From assembly GCA_963738445.1 (NCBI GenBank), contig CAVTWS010000012.1:410128-474127 (forward strand): a DNA stretch of 64,000 nt, read 5' to 3'. Made by a program: the position numbers and the translations under genes. Below are positions 7,360 to 16,726 of the stretch, piece after piece; within the stretch, counting starts at the first letter, position 1, and every line of letters starts with the position of its first letter. Origin of the DNA: CAVTWS01 sp963738445 (GTDB lineage: Bacteria; Actinomycetota; Acidimicrobiia; Acidimicrobiales; SHLQ01). The notes beneath the pieces are model-generated. The model made no database searches and had not been told where the DNA came from. It saw only the letters and a list, made by a program, of their open reading frames with translations.

Positions 7360-8832
7360 ATGTACACAACTGTGAGTCGAAGCTACCGAGCCCCCGACGC
7401 CGTCGCGGAACTGTTGAAGACGCCGCGCCAGGCCGCGGCGCTCGATCTTCCGTCCGGTCTGCTGACCGACCTGGTCCTGCGCCGCATGCTCAGCGACGGT
7501 CGGACCTCGCTCCACCGCCTCAGCGAGGGCCTGGCCCTCACCCACACGATCATGGAACCGCTGGTCACCCAGCTCCGCGACCTCAGCCTGCTCGAACTGG
7601 ACGGGATGGAAGGTCGCGACTGGAAGGTGTCGCTGACCAATGCCGGCAAGGCGCAGGCGACCGACCGGATGCGCCAGTGCACCTATGCCGGAGTCGCCCC
7701 GGTGTCACTGGAGCAGTACCGGAAGGTCATCGAGGCCCAGTCGCCTCAGGTGGCGCTCAACCGAGAGATGCTGGCGCGCGCCATGTCGGACCTCGTCATC
7801 GAACCCCGCCTGATCGACGAGCTGGGCCCAGCCATCGCCTCCAAGGGCGCCATGTTCCTGTACGGGCCCCCCGGTACCGGCAAGTCCAGCCTCGCCGAGC
7901 GCCTCATCCGCGCGTACGGCGACGCCGTGGCCGTCCCCCACGCCGTGTGCGTCGATGGTCAGATCATCAGCGTCTTCGACCCCACGATCCACATCCCCCT
8001 CGAGGAGCAGCCCGACGGACTCGATGCACGCTGGATCGCCTGTGAGCGACCCTGTGTGGTCGCCGGCGGCGAGCTCTCGCCCGAGATGCTCGACCTCCAG
8101 TACGACCGGAACTCGGGCACGTACACCGCGCCGTTGCAGATGAAGGCCAACAACGGCGTGTTCGTGATCGACGACTTCGGCCGGCAGACGATGACGCCCG
8201 AGCAGATGCTCAACCGGTGGATCGTCCCCCTCGACCGAGCGCACGACTACCTCGCACTGGCCTACGGCGTGAAGTTCACGGTGCCGTTCGACGTGAAGGT
8301 GGCGTTCTCGACCAACCTGCCACCCTCCCGCCTGGGCGATGAAGCCTTCTTCCGCCGTCTGCACCACAAGATCTACATCGGTGGCATCGACGACGATCAG
8401 TTCGACTGGGTGCTCGTTCGCGTCGCCCAGAAGTACGGCATCGAGTGCGGTCCGGCGGGCGCGTCGTACCTTCGTCAGGTCGTCCGTCAGCGCGGCGACG
8501 GCGAGCTCCGGCCGTACATCCCCGGCGTGGCCTGTTCGATCATCAAGTCCATCGCCACCTACGAGGGGCGCCGACCGGTCCTCGACGAGACCGCCATCGA
8601 CAAGTTCGCCACGACGTACTACACCCGGGTGATCCCGGACGGCGACGAAGCGGTCATGCCCCTGGATGTGCCTCCGGCACCGGTGGCGCCGGCCGCCCCC
8701 GCCCTCGTGGCCGCCGACGCGATGCCTCCCGCTCCGGCGTTTGCGCCTCCCCTGGTCGGCCAACCGCCGGCGCCCAGCGCGCCACGAGGCCTCCCGGTCG
8801 GCGTCTCGGCTCCGCCCCTCGCTCACCGCTAA
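7360..8832 (+). CDS. AAA family ATPase with N-terminal winged-helix-like region
   Basis: A 490-residue cytosolic ATPase. Residues up to about 125 look like a helical winged-helix module (TSLHRLSEGLALTHTIMEPL followed by a Leu-rich helix). The AAA core has Walker A LYGPPGTGKSSLAERL near residue 170, Walker B FVIDDFG and sensor-1 AFSTNLPPS, with an arginine-rich FFRRLHHKIY where an arginine finger is expected. The last 50 residues are a Pro/Ala tail, probably disordered. I do not recognise the function; similar single-gene ATPases occur in environmental bacteria without assigned roles. The ATG at 7360 was chosen because upstream codons overlap the divergent promoter. No partner gene is adjacent. 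Confidence 0.8.
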   Translation: MYTTVSRSYRAPDAVAELLKTPRQAAALDLPSGLLTDLVLRRMLSDGRTSLHRLSEGLALTHTIMEPLVTQLRDLSLLELDGMEGRDWKVSLTNAGKAQATDRMRQCTYAGVAPVSLEQYRKVIEAQSPQVALNREMLARAMSDLVIEPRLIDELGPAIASKGAMFLYGPPGTGKSSLAERLIRAYGDAVAVPHAVCVDGQIISVFDPTIHIPLEEQPDGLDARWIACERPCVVAGGELSPEMLDLQYDRNSGTYTAPLQMKANNGVFVIDDFGRQTMTPEQMLNRWIVPLDRAHDYLALAYGVKFTVPFDVKVAFSTNLPPSRLGDEAFFRRLHHKIYIGGIDDDQFDWVLVRVAQKYGIECGPAGASYLRQVVRQRGDGELRPYIPGVACSIIKSIATYEGRRPVLDETAIDKFATTYYTRVIPDGDEAVMPLDVPPAPVAPAAPALVAADAMPPAPAFAPPLVGQPPAPSAPRGLPVGVSAPPLAHR

Positions 8833-8899
8833 CCTCGACCCCGATGAGGGGTGCGCCGGACCGGATCGGAGAGCGCGCCCTCCTCGCGTCCCGACGCCG

Positions 8900-10150
8900 G
8901 TGAGCCCGTCGGCTGTCCCGGCCAGCACCCGCCAGGTGCTTCGCCAGCGCCCGGTGGCGATGCTGCTGACGTCGCAGGTCTTCTTCATGTCCGCGGCGGC
9001 GATCCAGGCGACGGCCCTCGGCAAGCTGGTGTTCGACACAACCGATCGGGAGCTCGATCTCGGCCTCCTCGGTCTGGCCGAGTTCGCGCCCTCCTTCCTG
9101 CTCGTGCTGGTCACGGGAGTGGTCGCCGATCGGCTCGATCGGCGACTCGTCTGTGTCGTCGCCCTCGCCGGTGAGGTGGCGGTGTCGGCCGGTCTGGCCG
9201 TCACGGCCTCCCGCGAGCCGTCGGGCATCGCGGCGATCCTGGCCCTGGCGACCGCCTTCGGCGTGGCCCGAGCGTTCCACGCACCCTCGGAGCGGGCGCT
9301 CAAGCCACTCGTGTGCTCACCGGAGGACCTGCCCCGGGTGGTCGCCCTGCACTCCATGACCTGGCAGGTGGGGGCGATCGGGGGCCCGGTGCTGGCCGGA
9401 TTCCTGTACGTCTGGAGCCCCGTGGCCCCGTTTGTCGCCGCCGCCTCGCTGTGTCTGGCGGCCCTCGTGGCCATGTTGTCCGTGCGTCCGGTCTCCCGGC
9501 TGGCGCCGGTCACGGATCGCCCGACGTTCCGACATGCGGTCGAGGGCCTGGTGGTGATCCGCCGGTCCCCCGTCCTGCTCGGCGCCATCTCTCTCGACCT
9601 TTTCGCCGTGCTGTTCGGCGGAGCGGTCGCGTTGCTGCCGGCCATCGCCGAGAAGCGGCTCGGTGTCGGGGCCGTCGGGCTCGGGTTCCTGCGCGCCGGA
9701 ATCGGCGTGGGCGCCGCCGCCACCGCCGTGACCCTCGCCGCTCGGCCTCTGCACCGCAACGTGGGGAGACGACTCTTCATCGCCGTCACCCTGTTCGGGG
9801 TGGCGACGATCGTGCTCGGCGCGACCCACTCCTACGCCGTGGCGTTCGTCGCCCTCGCGGTGCTCTCGGCTGCCGACATGGTGTCGGTCTTCGTACGGGC
9901 GACGATCGTGCCGCTCGCCGCGCCCCGAGCCGCCCTGGGCCGGGTCCACGCCGTCGAGCAGGTCTTCATCGGGGCGTCGAACGAGCTGGGGGCCTTCGAG
10001 TCCGGGGTCGCCGCCGCCTGGCTCGGTGCCGGGACCGCGGTGGTCCTCGGCGGCGTCGCCACCCTCGTGGTGGTCGCCGTGTGGCTGGTCGCCTTCCCGG
10101 CCTTGCGCACGATCGACCGGTTCGACGACCTGGTGGTCGCCGAGCCGTGA
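8900..10150 (+). CDS. MFS exporter (EntS/MFS_3-like)
   Basis: A 416-residue major facilitator with about twelve membrane segments. The motif-A-like loop GVVADRLDRRLV after the second helix and ARAFHAPSERALKPLVC in the fourth-fifth helix region match the enterobactin exporter EntS/MFS_3 group, which exports small molecules. The GTG at 8900 is the first start after the ATPase stop that leaves a short N-terminus (VSPSAVPASTRQVLRQRP) before helix 1. The gene follows the ATPase by 67 bp on the same strand and may be cotranscribed. No biosynthetic genes lie nearby to suggest a cargo. Confidence 0.82.
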   Translation: MSPSAVPASTRQVLRQRPVAMLLTSQVFFMSAAAIQATALGKLVFDTTDRELDLGLLGLAEFAPSFLLVLVTGVVADRLDRRLVCVVALAGEVAVSAGLAVTASREPSGIAAILALATAFGVARAFHAPSERALKPLVCSPEDLPRVVALHSMTWQVGAIGGPVLAGFLYVWSPVAPFVAAASLCLAALVAMLSVRPVSRLAPVTDRPTFRHAVEGLVVIRRSPVLLGAISLDLFAVLFGGAVALLPAIAEKRLGVGAVGLGFLRAGIGVGAAATAVTLAARPLHRNVGRRLFIAVTLFGVATIVLGATHSYAVAFVALAVLSAADMVSVFVRATIVPLAAPRAALGRVHAVEQVFIGASNELGAFESGVAAAWLGAGTAVVLGGVATLVVVAVWLVAFPALRTIDRFDDLVVAEP

Positions 10151-10162
10151 CCCCACGGCTCG
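10141..10162. terminator. Hairpin at the end of the MFS gene
   Basis: CGAGCCGTG and CACGGCTCG form a perfect 9-bp stem with a 4-nt loop. The left arm includes the last MFS codons and the hairpin sits between convergent genes, so it can serve both. Confidence 0.6.
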
Positions 10163-10181
10163 CGACAATGCCGCCGTGATC

Positions 10182-11361
10182 TCACGGCTCGTGGTGGTAG
10201 ATGCCGTGCCGGGACGCCACCAGCCGCGCCGGTACCCACGGTCAGCGCCGCCGGCAGGATCGCTCCGGACCCGAACAGCTCCCCAGCCATCACGATGCCC
10301 GCCAGCGGCACCCGGGCCGCCGCGGCGAACACGGCCACGAACCCGACCGTCGCCAACAGCGACCGGTCGGTCCCCAGGGGGCCACCGAGTCCAGCGCCGA
10401 GCGTCGATCCGATCACGAAGAGCGGCGTGACCTCTCCCCCCGGCAGACCACTGCCGAGGCACCACGCCGTCGCCATCAACTTGAGGGCGAACACGGTGAG
10501 CCGTAGGTCCTCGCCGGCCAGCGCCCGCTCCGACAGCGGGAGCGACAGGCCGGCGTACGCTCGACCGGCGACCAGGAGGAGCGCCAGCATGCCCACGCCT
10601 CCCAGAGCGGCCCGCACCGCCGGCCTGGGGACCCGAGCCACCTGGACATCACGGATCAGGCGGGTGAGCCACACGAACGCTCGTGAGGTCAGTCCGAAGG
10701 CGAGGCCGGCGACGACGAGCGCACCGACAGCCTCGACCGACCAGTCGACATCGAGCGCGATGCGATCGGCGTGGTCGGCCCCCAGCGCCCGGGCCACGGT
10801 GTCGCCCACCAGCGCGGCGACGATGGCCGGCGCCAGGAAGGCTGGCCGGGGACGCACGCGCGGCGCCTCGAAGGCGAACACCAGTCCGGCCCACGGCAGG
10901 CCGAACACGGCGCCGAACCCCGCGGCCAGCGCGGCCGTCATGAGCGCTTGTCGCGATCGGTCGTCGAGGCCGACACGGCGGGCCCCAGAGTCGGCCAAGC
11001 TGCCGGACATGGCGAGGGCGGTTCCCTCCCGCCCGACGGATCCGCCGACGAGGTGGGTGATCCAGGTGCCGACCAGGACGACGGGCGCCATGAGCACCGG
11101 AACACCGGCCGCCGTCGGCGATTTGATCTCCGTCATGACCAGCCGGCTCCCGAACGCGGCGCGCCCCGCCACGCGCTGGTGGAACAGGCCGAGAACCCCC
11201 CCGGCGAGCGGGAGCAGGTAGACGAGGTCGCCGTGCTCGAGCCGGAACCGGGTGACCCGATCGAGCCCCTCGAGGAAGATCCACGATGTCGCTCCGGCTG
11301 CCGCGCCGACGACGGCGCCGTAGGTGGCCAGGCCCAACGCCGAGGGATGTGATCTCGACAC
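10182..11361 (-). CDS. ClC-family chloride channel/antiporter, one frameshift near the 3' end
   Basis: Membrane protein with the ClC selectivity motifs: GSVGREGTALAMSG, and GSGLPGGEVTPLFVIGSTLG in the second half. The frame starting at 11361 is open to 9832, but beyond residue about 375 it turns Arg/Ser/Thr-rich and overlaps the MFS gene. Shifting frame by one base near 10230 gives the ending RHGIYHHEP and a stop at 10182-10184, a typical ClC C-terminus (GIY motif). I therefore place the end at 10182 and infer a single-base error or mutation around 10225-10245. The protein would be about 392 residues, a normal length for the bacterial eriC-like subgroup without CBS domains. Confidence 0.75.
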
Positions 11362-11414
11362 GGGCGCCGACGCTAACGGGTTCTCAGACGCCGGACCGGA
11401 TGCGTTCGCCGACC

Positions 11415-11420
11415 TACACT
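11415..11420 (+). promoter_or_regulatory. -10 box TACACT, leaderless start predicted
   Basis: TACACT lies 6 nt before the ATG at 11427, so transcription should begin at the start codon itself. No Shine-Dalgarno sequence is present, which agrees with a leaderless message. Confidence 0.55.
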
Positions 11421-11426
11421 CCTGCG

Positions 11427-12497
11427 ATGACCGACCCCGCCTGGCCCAACGGTCGACCGCTGACGGTTGCCGTCATGTACCCGTCAGCCTGGTACGGCGA
11501 TCCCACCCGGTTCGCCGCCGAAGTAGCGGCCCTCGAATCGATCGATGAGCGGGTGCGGGTGGTGCTGGCCCCGTACGTCGAGCACGACCAACGCCGATCC
11601 ACACGTCGCACCCTGTCCGCCTCGGAACTGTTGGCGCTCCCGGTCGAGCTGGCGGACGGCACCGCCGCCACACTGGCCGACGTCGACATCGCCCTCGGCC
11701 TGGATCTGCCCCCCGGGGTCGGTCGGTTCATGCCGAACCTGCGGTGGTTCCAGGTCATCGGATCGGGAAGCGATCACATCCCGTCCGCCGGGCTCAGCGA
11801 CATCGGCGCGCGCCTCACCAGCAGCACGGGCGCGAACGCGGTGTCGATCGCCGAGTTCGCCTTCGGCCGGGTCATCGCCCATTGGAAGCGGTTCGACGAG
11901 CTCCGCGCCGCCCAGGCCGAAGGTGCCTGGCGGCCGACCATGGGCCGCCAGCTCGCCGGCTGCCACCTGGGCCTCCTCGGGTTCGGCGCCATCAACTCGG
12001 CCGTCGCCCTCCGGGCCGCCGCCTTCGACATGACGGTTTCGGTCGTGCGCCGGAGCGGCGCGTCGTTGGCGCGGCCTCCCGGGGTGCACCACGTGGTCGG
12101 CCCCGAGGAGCTCCACGCCGTGCTCGGCGCAGTCGACGCCGTGATCGCCGCCGTGCCGGACAGCCCGGAGACCCGCACGATGATGAACGCCGAAGCGTTT
12201 GCCGCCATGCGGCCCGGGGTGTTCTTCTGCAACGTGGGGCGCGGCTCGTTGGTCGACGAGGACGCCCTGGCCGACGCACTCGAGTCGGGCCATCTGGGCG
12301 GCGCGGCCATCGATGTCACGTCCGTCGAGCCGCTCCCCGGAGCCAGCCGGCTGTGGGCGATCCCCAACCTGGCGATCTCGGCCCACTGCTCGGTCGCCGT
12401 GAGCGCCATGTTCCCGAACACCCATCGCCTCTTCGCCGACAACGTCCGCCGATTCTTGAACGGCGAGCCCCTCGTCAACGAACGGACCCTGCCGTGA
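11427..12497 (+). CDS. D-isomer specific 2-hydroxyacid dehydrogenase family protein
   Basis: A 356-residue NAD(P)-dependent enzyme interconverting 2-oxo acids and D-2-hydroxy acids. The Rossmann segment GLLGFGAINSAVALRA lies near residue 180; the usual third glycine of GxGxxG is Asn. Catalytic residues are in place: Arg in VGRGSLVDEDAL, Glu in SVEPLPG and His in ISAHCS. The substrate is unknown; phosphoglycerate dehydrogenase is unlikely because the regulatory domain is absent. The start follows from a -10 box 6 nt upstream. The stop overlaps the GTG of the Tag glycosylase (GTGA), so the two genes are coupled. Confidence 0.85.
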   Translation: MTDPAWPNGRPLTVAVMYPSAWYGDPTRFAAEVAALESIDERVRVVLAPYVEHDQRRSTRRTLSASELLALPVELADGTAATLADVDIALGLDLPPGVGRFMPNLRWFQVIGSGSDHIPSAGLSDIGARLTSSTGANAVSIAEFAFGRVIAHWKRFDELRAAQAEGAWRPTMGRQLAGCHLGLLGFGAINSAVALRAAAFDMTVSVVRRSGASLARPPGVHHVVGPEELHAVLGAVDAVIAAVPDSPETRTMMNAEAFAAMRPGVFFCNVGRGSLVDEDALADALESGHLGGAAIDVTSVEPLPGASRLWAIPNLAISAHCSVAVSAMFPNTHRLFADNVRRFLNGEPLVNERTLP

Positions 12498-13088
12498 CGA
12501 CCGGCCGATGCCCGTGGGCCGACGGTGCGCCCGAGATGGGGCCATACCACGACACCGAGTGGGGCTTCCCGGTCCACGACGACCGGCGACTCTTCGAGAA
12601 GCTGTGCCTCGAAGGCTTCCAGTCCGGCCTGAGCTGGCTCACCATCCTGCGCAAGCGGGAAGAGTTCCGCCGCGGCCTTCGCCGACTTCGAGCCGGCGGT
12701 CGTCGCCGAGTTCGGCGAGGCGGACATCGAGCGACTCCTCGGCGATGCCGGGATCGTGCGTCATCGGGGCAAGATCGAGGCCACCATCAACAACGCGGCT
12801 CGATACGCCGAACTCGTCACCGAATTCGGGTCCCTCGACGACTACGTGTGGCGCTTCGAACCCGTCCCCGGCAGCCGGCCCGACGTGATCACGTGGGAGT
12901 GGATGGCCGCCAATCCCACCTCGGCCGAATCCGTCGCGCTATCGAAGGACCTCAAGCGACGCGGCTGGAAGTTCGTCGGGCCCACCACCGTGTACGCGTT
13001 CATGCAGGCCATGGGCCTCGTGAACGATCATCTGGGCTCCTGCCCGGCGCATTCGCGAGCCCTCCAGGCTCGATCTGCGGAACGGTGA
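12494..13088 (+). pseudogene. tag: DNA-3-methyladenine glycosylase I (Tag), one frameshift
   Basis: Base-excision repair enzyme that removes 3-methyladenine from DNA. The N-terminal frame reads RCPWADGAPEMGPYHDTEWG, then FQSGLSWLTILRKREEFRR, a clear Tag signature with the zinc Cys and His. After an extra G near 12675 the frame moves to AFADFEPAVVAEFGEADIER and on to FVGPTTVYAFMQAMGLVNDH and GSCPAH, which supply the remaining zinc ligands. With one base removed the product is about 197 residues, the normal length. Everything else is intact, so this looks like a sequencing error rather than decay. It overlaps the upstream dehydrogenase stop by 4 nt. Confidence 0.88.
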
Positions 13089-13131
13089 CCGGTCGATCTA
13101 CGTTCTGGTGGAACCACGACATGGGGGAACG

Positions 13132-15624
13132 ATGACGGGCGTCTTCGACGGGTTGCGGGTGCTCGATCTGACTTCGGGAGTCGCGGGCCCGATGACCACG
13201 ATGGTCCTGGCCGACAACGGTGCCGAGGTCTGGCGGATCGAGCGTCCCGGCGGAGAGCGTGTCGCCGTGGGCTCGGGGGAGGTGGTCTGGCACCGGGGCA
13301 AGAAACGGGCCGAGCTCGATCTCGACGATCCGGCCGATCGTGACACCGTGGCCCGGCTGGCCGCATCGTCGGACATCGTGGTCGAGTCCTTCACCCCCGG
13401 CTCTCTGGCCCGCCGTCACCTCGACCACGCGACCCTGGCCGCCCGGAATCCTCGACTGATCACGTGCTCGATCACCGGCTACGGACGACGACAACCGGCA
13501 CTCGGATCGCCCGGGTTACGACGCTCTGGTCATGGCGCGCACGGGACTGTTCTTCGATCAGCGGGTCGCGAGGGCACGGCGATGACCGAGTAATCGGCGG
13601 CCGGGCCGTCCCCTACCCCGAGTTCGGCCCGCCTGAAGGACTGCGCCGCGGCGCCGACCGGCCCGGACCGGTGTTCCCCCGCTCCACCTGGCCCAGCCTC
13701 GGCGCGACCTATCTGGCCCTGCTCGGGGTCGCGGCGGCGCTCCGGGCCCGGGAGATCACCGGACAGGGCCAGCGGGTGGAGACCTCGCTCCTCGATGGCG
13801 CGCTGCGCGCGGTCGGACTGAACTGGCAACGGGTCGAGCAATCCCGATGCGCCCCTGTACTGGATGTGGCCGATCGACTGCCGGTCGATCGAGGGCCTGT
13901 ACGAATGCGCCGACGGCCGGTGGGTGCACCACTGGACCGTGCGACCGAAGTGGGTGATGGCGGCCGCCAGCGGCGACACGCTGGCACGTCCCCGACACCG
14001 GCCACAACTACCGCGACGACCCCGACCGCATTGGCATGGGTCCCGACGGATCTTGGCGGGGATGCTTCCTGCACCCCATCCTCGCCGAGGCGTTCGCACG
14101 CTTCCGTCGGCCGAGTGGGTCGAAGCTGGGCACGCAGCCGGGATCGGTGTCGCCCTGGTGCGCTCACCGGCCGAGGCGTTGGCCGATCCGGCGTTCCTGG
14201 CCGACGGGTGCGTGGTCGAGGTCGACGACCCCGAGGTCAGGGCCGGATCCGCCACGTCGGGAACGTGATCGAGTTCGTTCCGACCGCCCGGCGGCGGTGC
14301 AGGGCCGACCGTTGCATCGCGGCGCCCACACGGCCGATGCCCGGCCCTCGCCGCGGCGGTCGGTCGACTCCGGCGGCCCCAGCGACGCCAACCGCCGGGC
14401 CCCGCCACGCCGCAGTCGCTGGCCCACCCGCTCGCGGGGATCCGGGTGCTCGACCTCGGACTCGGGGTGGCGGGACCGTTCACCGGAGGGTGCTGGCCGA
14501 CCTCGGCGCCGACGTCATCAAGGTCATAGCGATGCACGACGGCTTCTGGGCCGGCACCCACATGGGTCTGGGCACCAACCGGGGCAAGCGCAGCATCGCG
14601 CTCAACCTCAAGGACCCTCGGGGCTGCGAGGCGCTCAACCGCCTGATCGCCACCGCCGATGTCGTCGCCGTCAACTGGCGGCCGGGCGCGGCGGCCCGGC
14701 TCGGGCTCGACTACGACTCGCTGCCGCCCGGCACCCGAGCCTCGTGTTCTGCAACTCGCGGGGGTACGAGAAGGGTCCACGCTCCGACCTCCCCGGCACG
14801 GACCAGACCGCCGCCGCGCTGACCGGGACCGAGTGGGAGGACGGCGCCTGCGACGCCGGCAACCCACCGTTGTGGAGCCGATCGAACATGGGTGACACCG
14901 GCAACGCGCTGCTGGCGGCGATCGCCATCACCGAGCGCCCTGTACCACCGCGAACGCACCGGGTGACGGGCAGGCCGTCTCCACCTCGATCGTCAACGCC
15001 GGCCTGCTGACACACGTCGTACGCCTGGATCCACGCCGATGGACGCCCGGGCGGGCGCGACCTACGTCGATGCCGATCAGTTCGGTCTCTCGGCGACCTA
15101 CCGCATGTACACGTGCGTCGACGAGGTGGATCTTCGTCGCCGCGATGCGCGACGGTCAGCTCGACTCCATGCTCCGGGCTCTCGGTCACTCCGACCTGCT
15201 CGACGACCCCCGCTTCGCCACGGTCGCCACCCGCGCGTTCCATGACCGAGAGCTCGGCGAGGAGCTCGGTGCGCTGCTCGCCCCGCTGGCCACCGCTGAC
15301 GCGTTCGCCCGGCTCGACGGTGCCGGCGTCCCGGTCGAGATCGTCGACCGGTCGTTCGCCCGGGCGATCTTCGACGACCCCGAAGCCCGGGATTCGGGGC
15401 GGATCTCGACCACCTGGGCGGGCGGGGTCGGTCGTTTCGAGGATCCCGGGCTGCTCGTGCGATTCTCGGGCACTCCCGGCATCGTCCAACGCGGTCCGTG
15501 CCTCAACGGGCAGCACAGCCGGGAGATCCTCCGGGAACTGGGGTACACCGACGCCGAGATCGACGCCCTGGCCGCCGACCGCGTCATCATCGATGCGCCG
15601 GTCGACACCCCCGTCGCCCCGTGA
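13132..15624 (+). pseudogene. Two-domain CaiB/BaiF-type CoA-transferase, many frameshifts
   Basis: Family III CoA-transferases move CoA between acyl-CoA and free acids. The locus reads as two consecutive CaiB domains of one protein of about 830 residues. Domain 1 starts FDGLRVLDLTSGVAGPMTT and includes ITCSITGYG and, in other frames, GATYLALLGVAAALRARE. Domain 2 starts AGIRVLDLGLGVAGPF near 14430 and includes GTNRGKRSIALNLKDPRG and, at the end, EILRELGYTDAEIDAL. At least ten single-base shifts are needed between 13485 and 15135; one is visible at 13490, where GDDNRHSDRPGYDALVM continues the domain in the next frame. The final 500 bp are intact. The start is ATG 13132 after GGGGGAA. Confidence 0.82.
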
Positions 15625-16726
15625 TGGCCGCCGCTGACCGGGCAGCAGTTCCGCGCACCCTTTGGCTGCCCGCCGGGCCGGATGCTCCGACCGGCGTCGG
15701 CACGCTCGCCGCCGATCTGTTCGTGCCGACCGCTCGGTCGGTGGGGGAGCCGCCCGCCGGTGCTCGTGACCTGCCTGCCCGGCGGGGGCATGAACCGGCG
15801 CTACTACGACCTCGACGTGGACCCGAGCGTGGGATTGGGATCGTTCTCCATGGCCCACCATCTGTCGGCCCGCGGGTTTCACGTCCTCACCGTGGACCCT
15901 CCCGGGGTGGGCGACAGCGATGTTCCCGACGACGGCTGGACCCTCACGGCACCCGTCGTCGCCGATGCGATCGCCCATGCTGTCGACCACGCCGTACGGG
16001 GCCTCCAGGACGGCTCGCTCGACCCGACCGTTGCCGCCGCCGGGACGCTCGTGTCGATCGGGGTCGGGCGCAGCGCCGGCGCGCTCGTGACCTGCTATCA
16101 GCAGGCTCGCCGCGGGACCCATCGGGCGGTCGGCCTGCTCGGGTTCGGCGGCGCCGGCCTCCGCGACCACCTCGACGACGACGAGCGGGCCTGTGCCGAC
16201 GATCCCGAGGCCACCCGGCGCCGCATCGTCGCCCTCACCCAGGCTCGTTTCGGCCGACCGTTCCCGCGCGGCACCACCAGCCGTTCGGGGCTCCTGAACC
16301 GCCCCGACATCGCCGACGCCGCCTTCGAGGCCATCCGGGTCGCCGGCGATTCGTTGCTCTCGATCGTGGGTCTCACCTCGATGATCCCGGGTGCCGAGTC
16401 GCGAGGAGCTCCACCGCGTCGATGTCCCCGTCTTCCTCGGGGTGGGCAGCCACGACATCACCGGGCCCGCCCAGCAGGTGCCGGCGGCGTTCGATCGCAG
16501 CCCCGACATCACCGTGTTCGTCGTCCCCGAGACGGGCCACAACCACAACATCGCGCCGAACCGGCTGATGCTCTGGGACCGGCTGGCGGACTGGATCGAC
16601 GACACCGTCCAGAGAGAGAGTGGGTCGCGTCACCGCGGGCCGGTGAGCACCTCCTCGCGCTCTCGTGGGTCCAGGGGCTGGTCACCGTCGTCGGGGCGGT
16701 CGAGCGGCGCGGCCTGCGCGGAGTGA
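15624..16726 (+). pseudogene. Alpha/beta hydrolase, two frameshifts
   Basis: The ATG at 15624 overlaps the CoA-transferase stop (TGATG). The N-terminus reads LWLPAGPDAPTGVGTLAADL; after a shift near 15758 it continues VLVTCLPGGGMNRRYYDL, then FHVLTVDPPGVGDSD, then GVGRSAGALVTCYQQ, which contains the nucleophile elbow GRSAG. After a second shift near 16395 comes VPVFLGVGSHDITGP with the acid residue and VPETGHNHNI with the catalytic His. The order nucleophile-acid-histidine fits an alpha/beta hydrolase of about 330 residues, perhaps a thioesterase or esterase. The last visible frame runs 97 bp into the convergent MMPL gene, so the true end is probably near 16640. Confidence 0.7.

Noticed and set aside
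7705..9789. 694-codon minus-strand frame across the ATPase and MFS genes
   Set aside because: Composition (Ser/Arg/Thr/Ala) is that of a shadow frame and it spans two well-supported plus-strand genes.
9832..10181. C-terminal extension of the ClC channel over the MFS gene
   Set aside because: The sequence loses membrane character and overlaps the MFS gene; a neighbouring frame gives a normal ClC ending (RHGIYHHEP) and stop at 10182.
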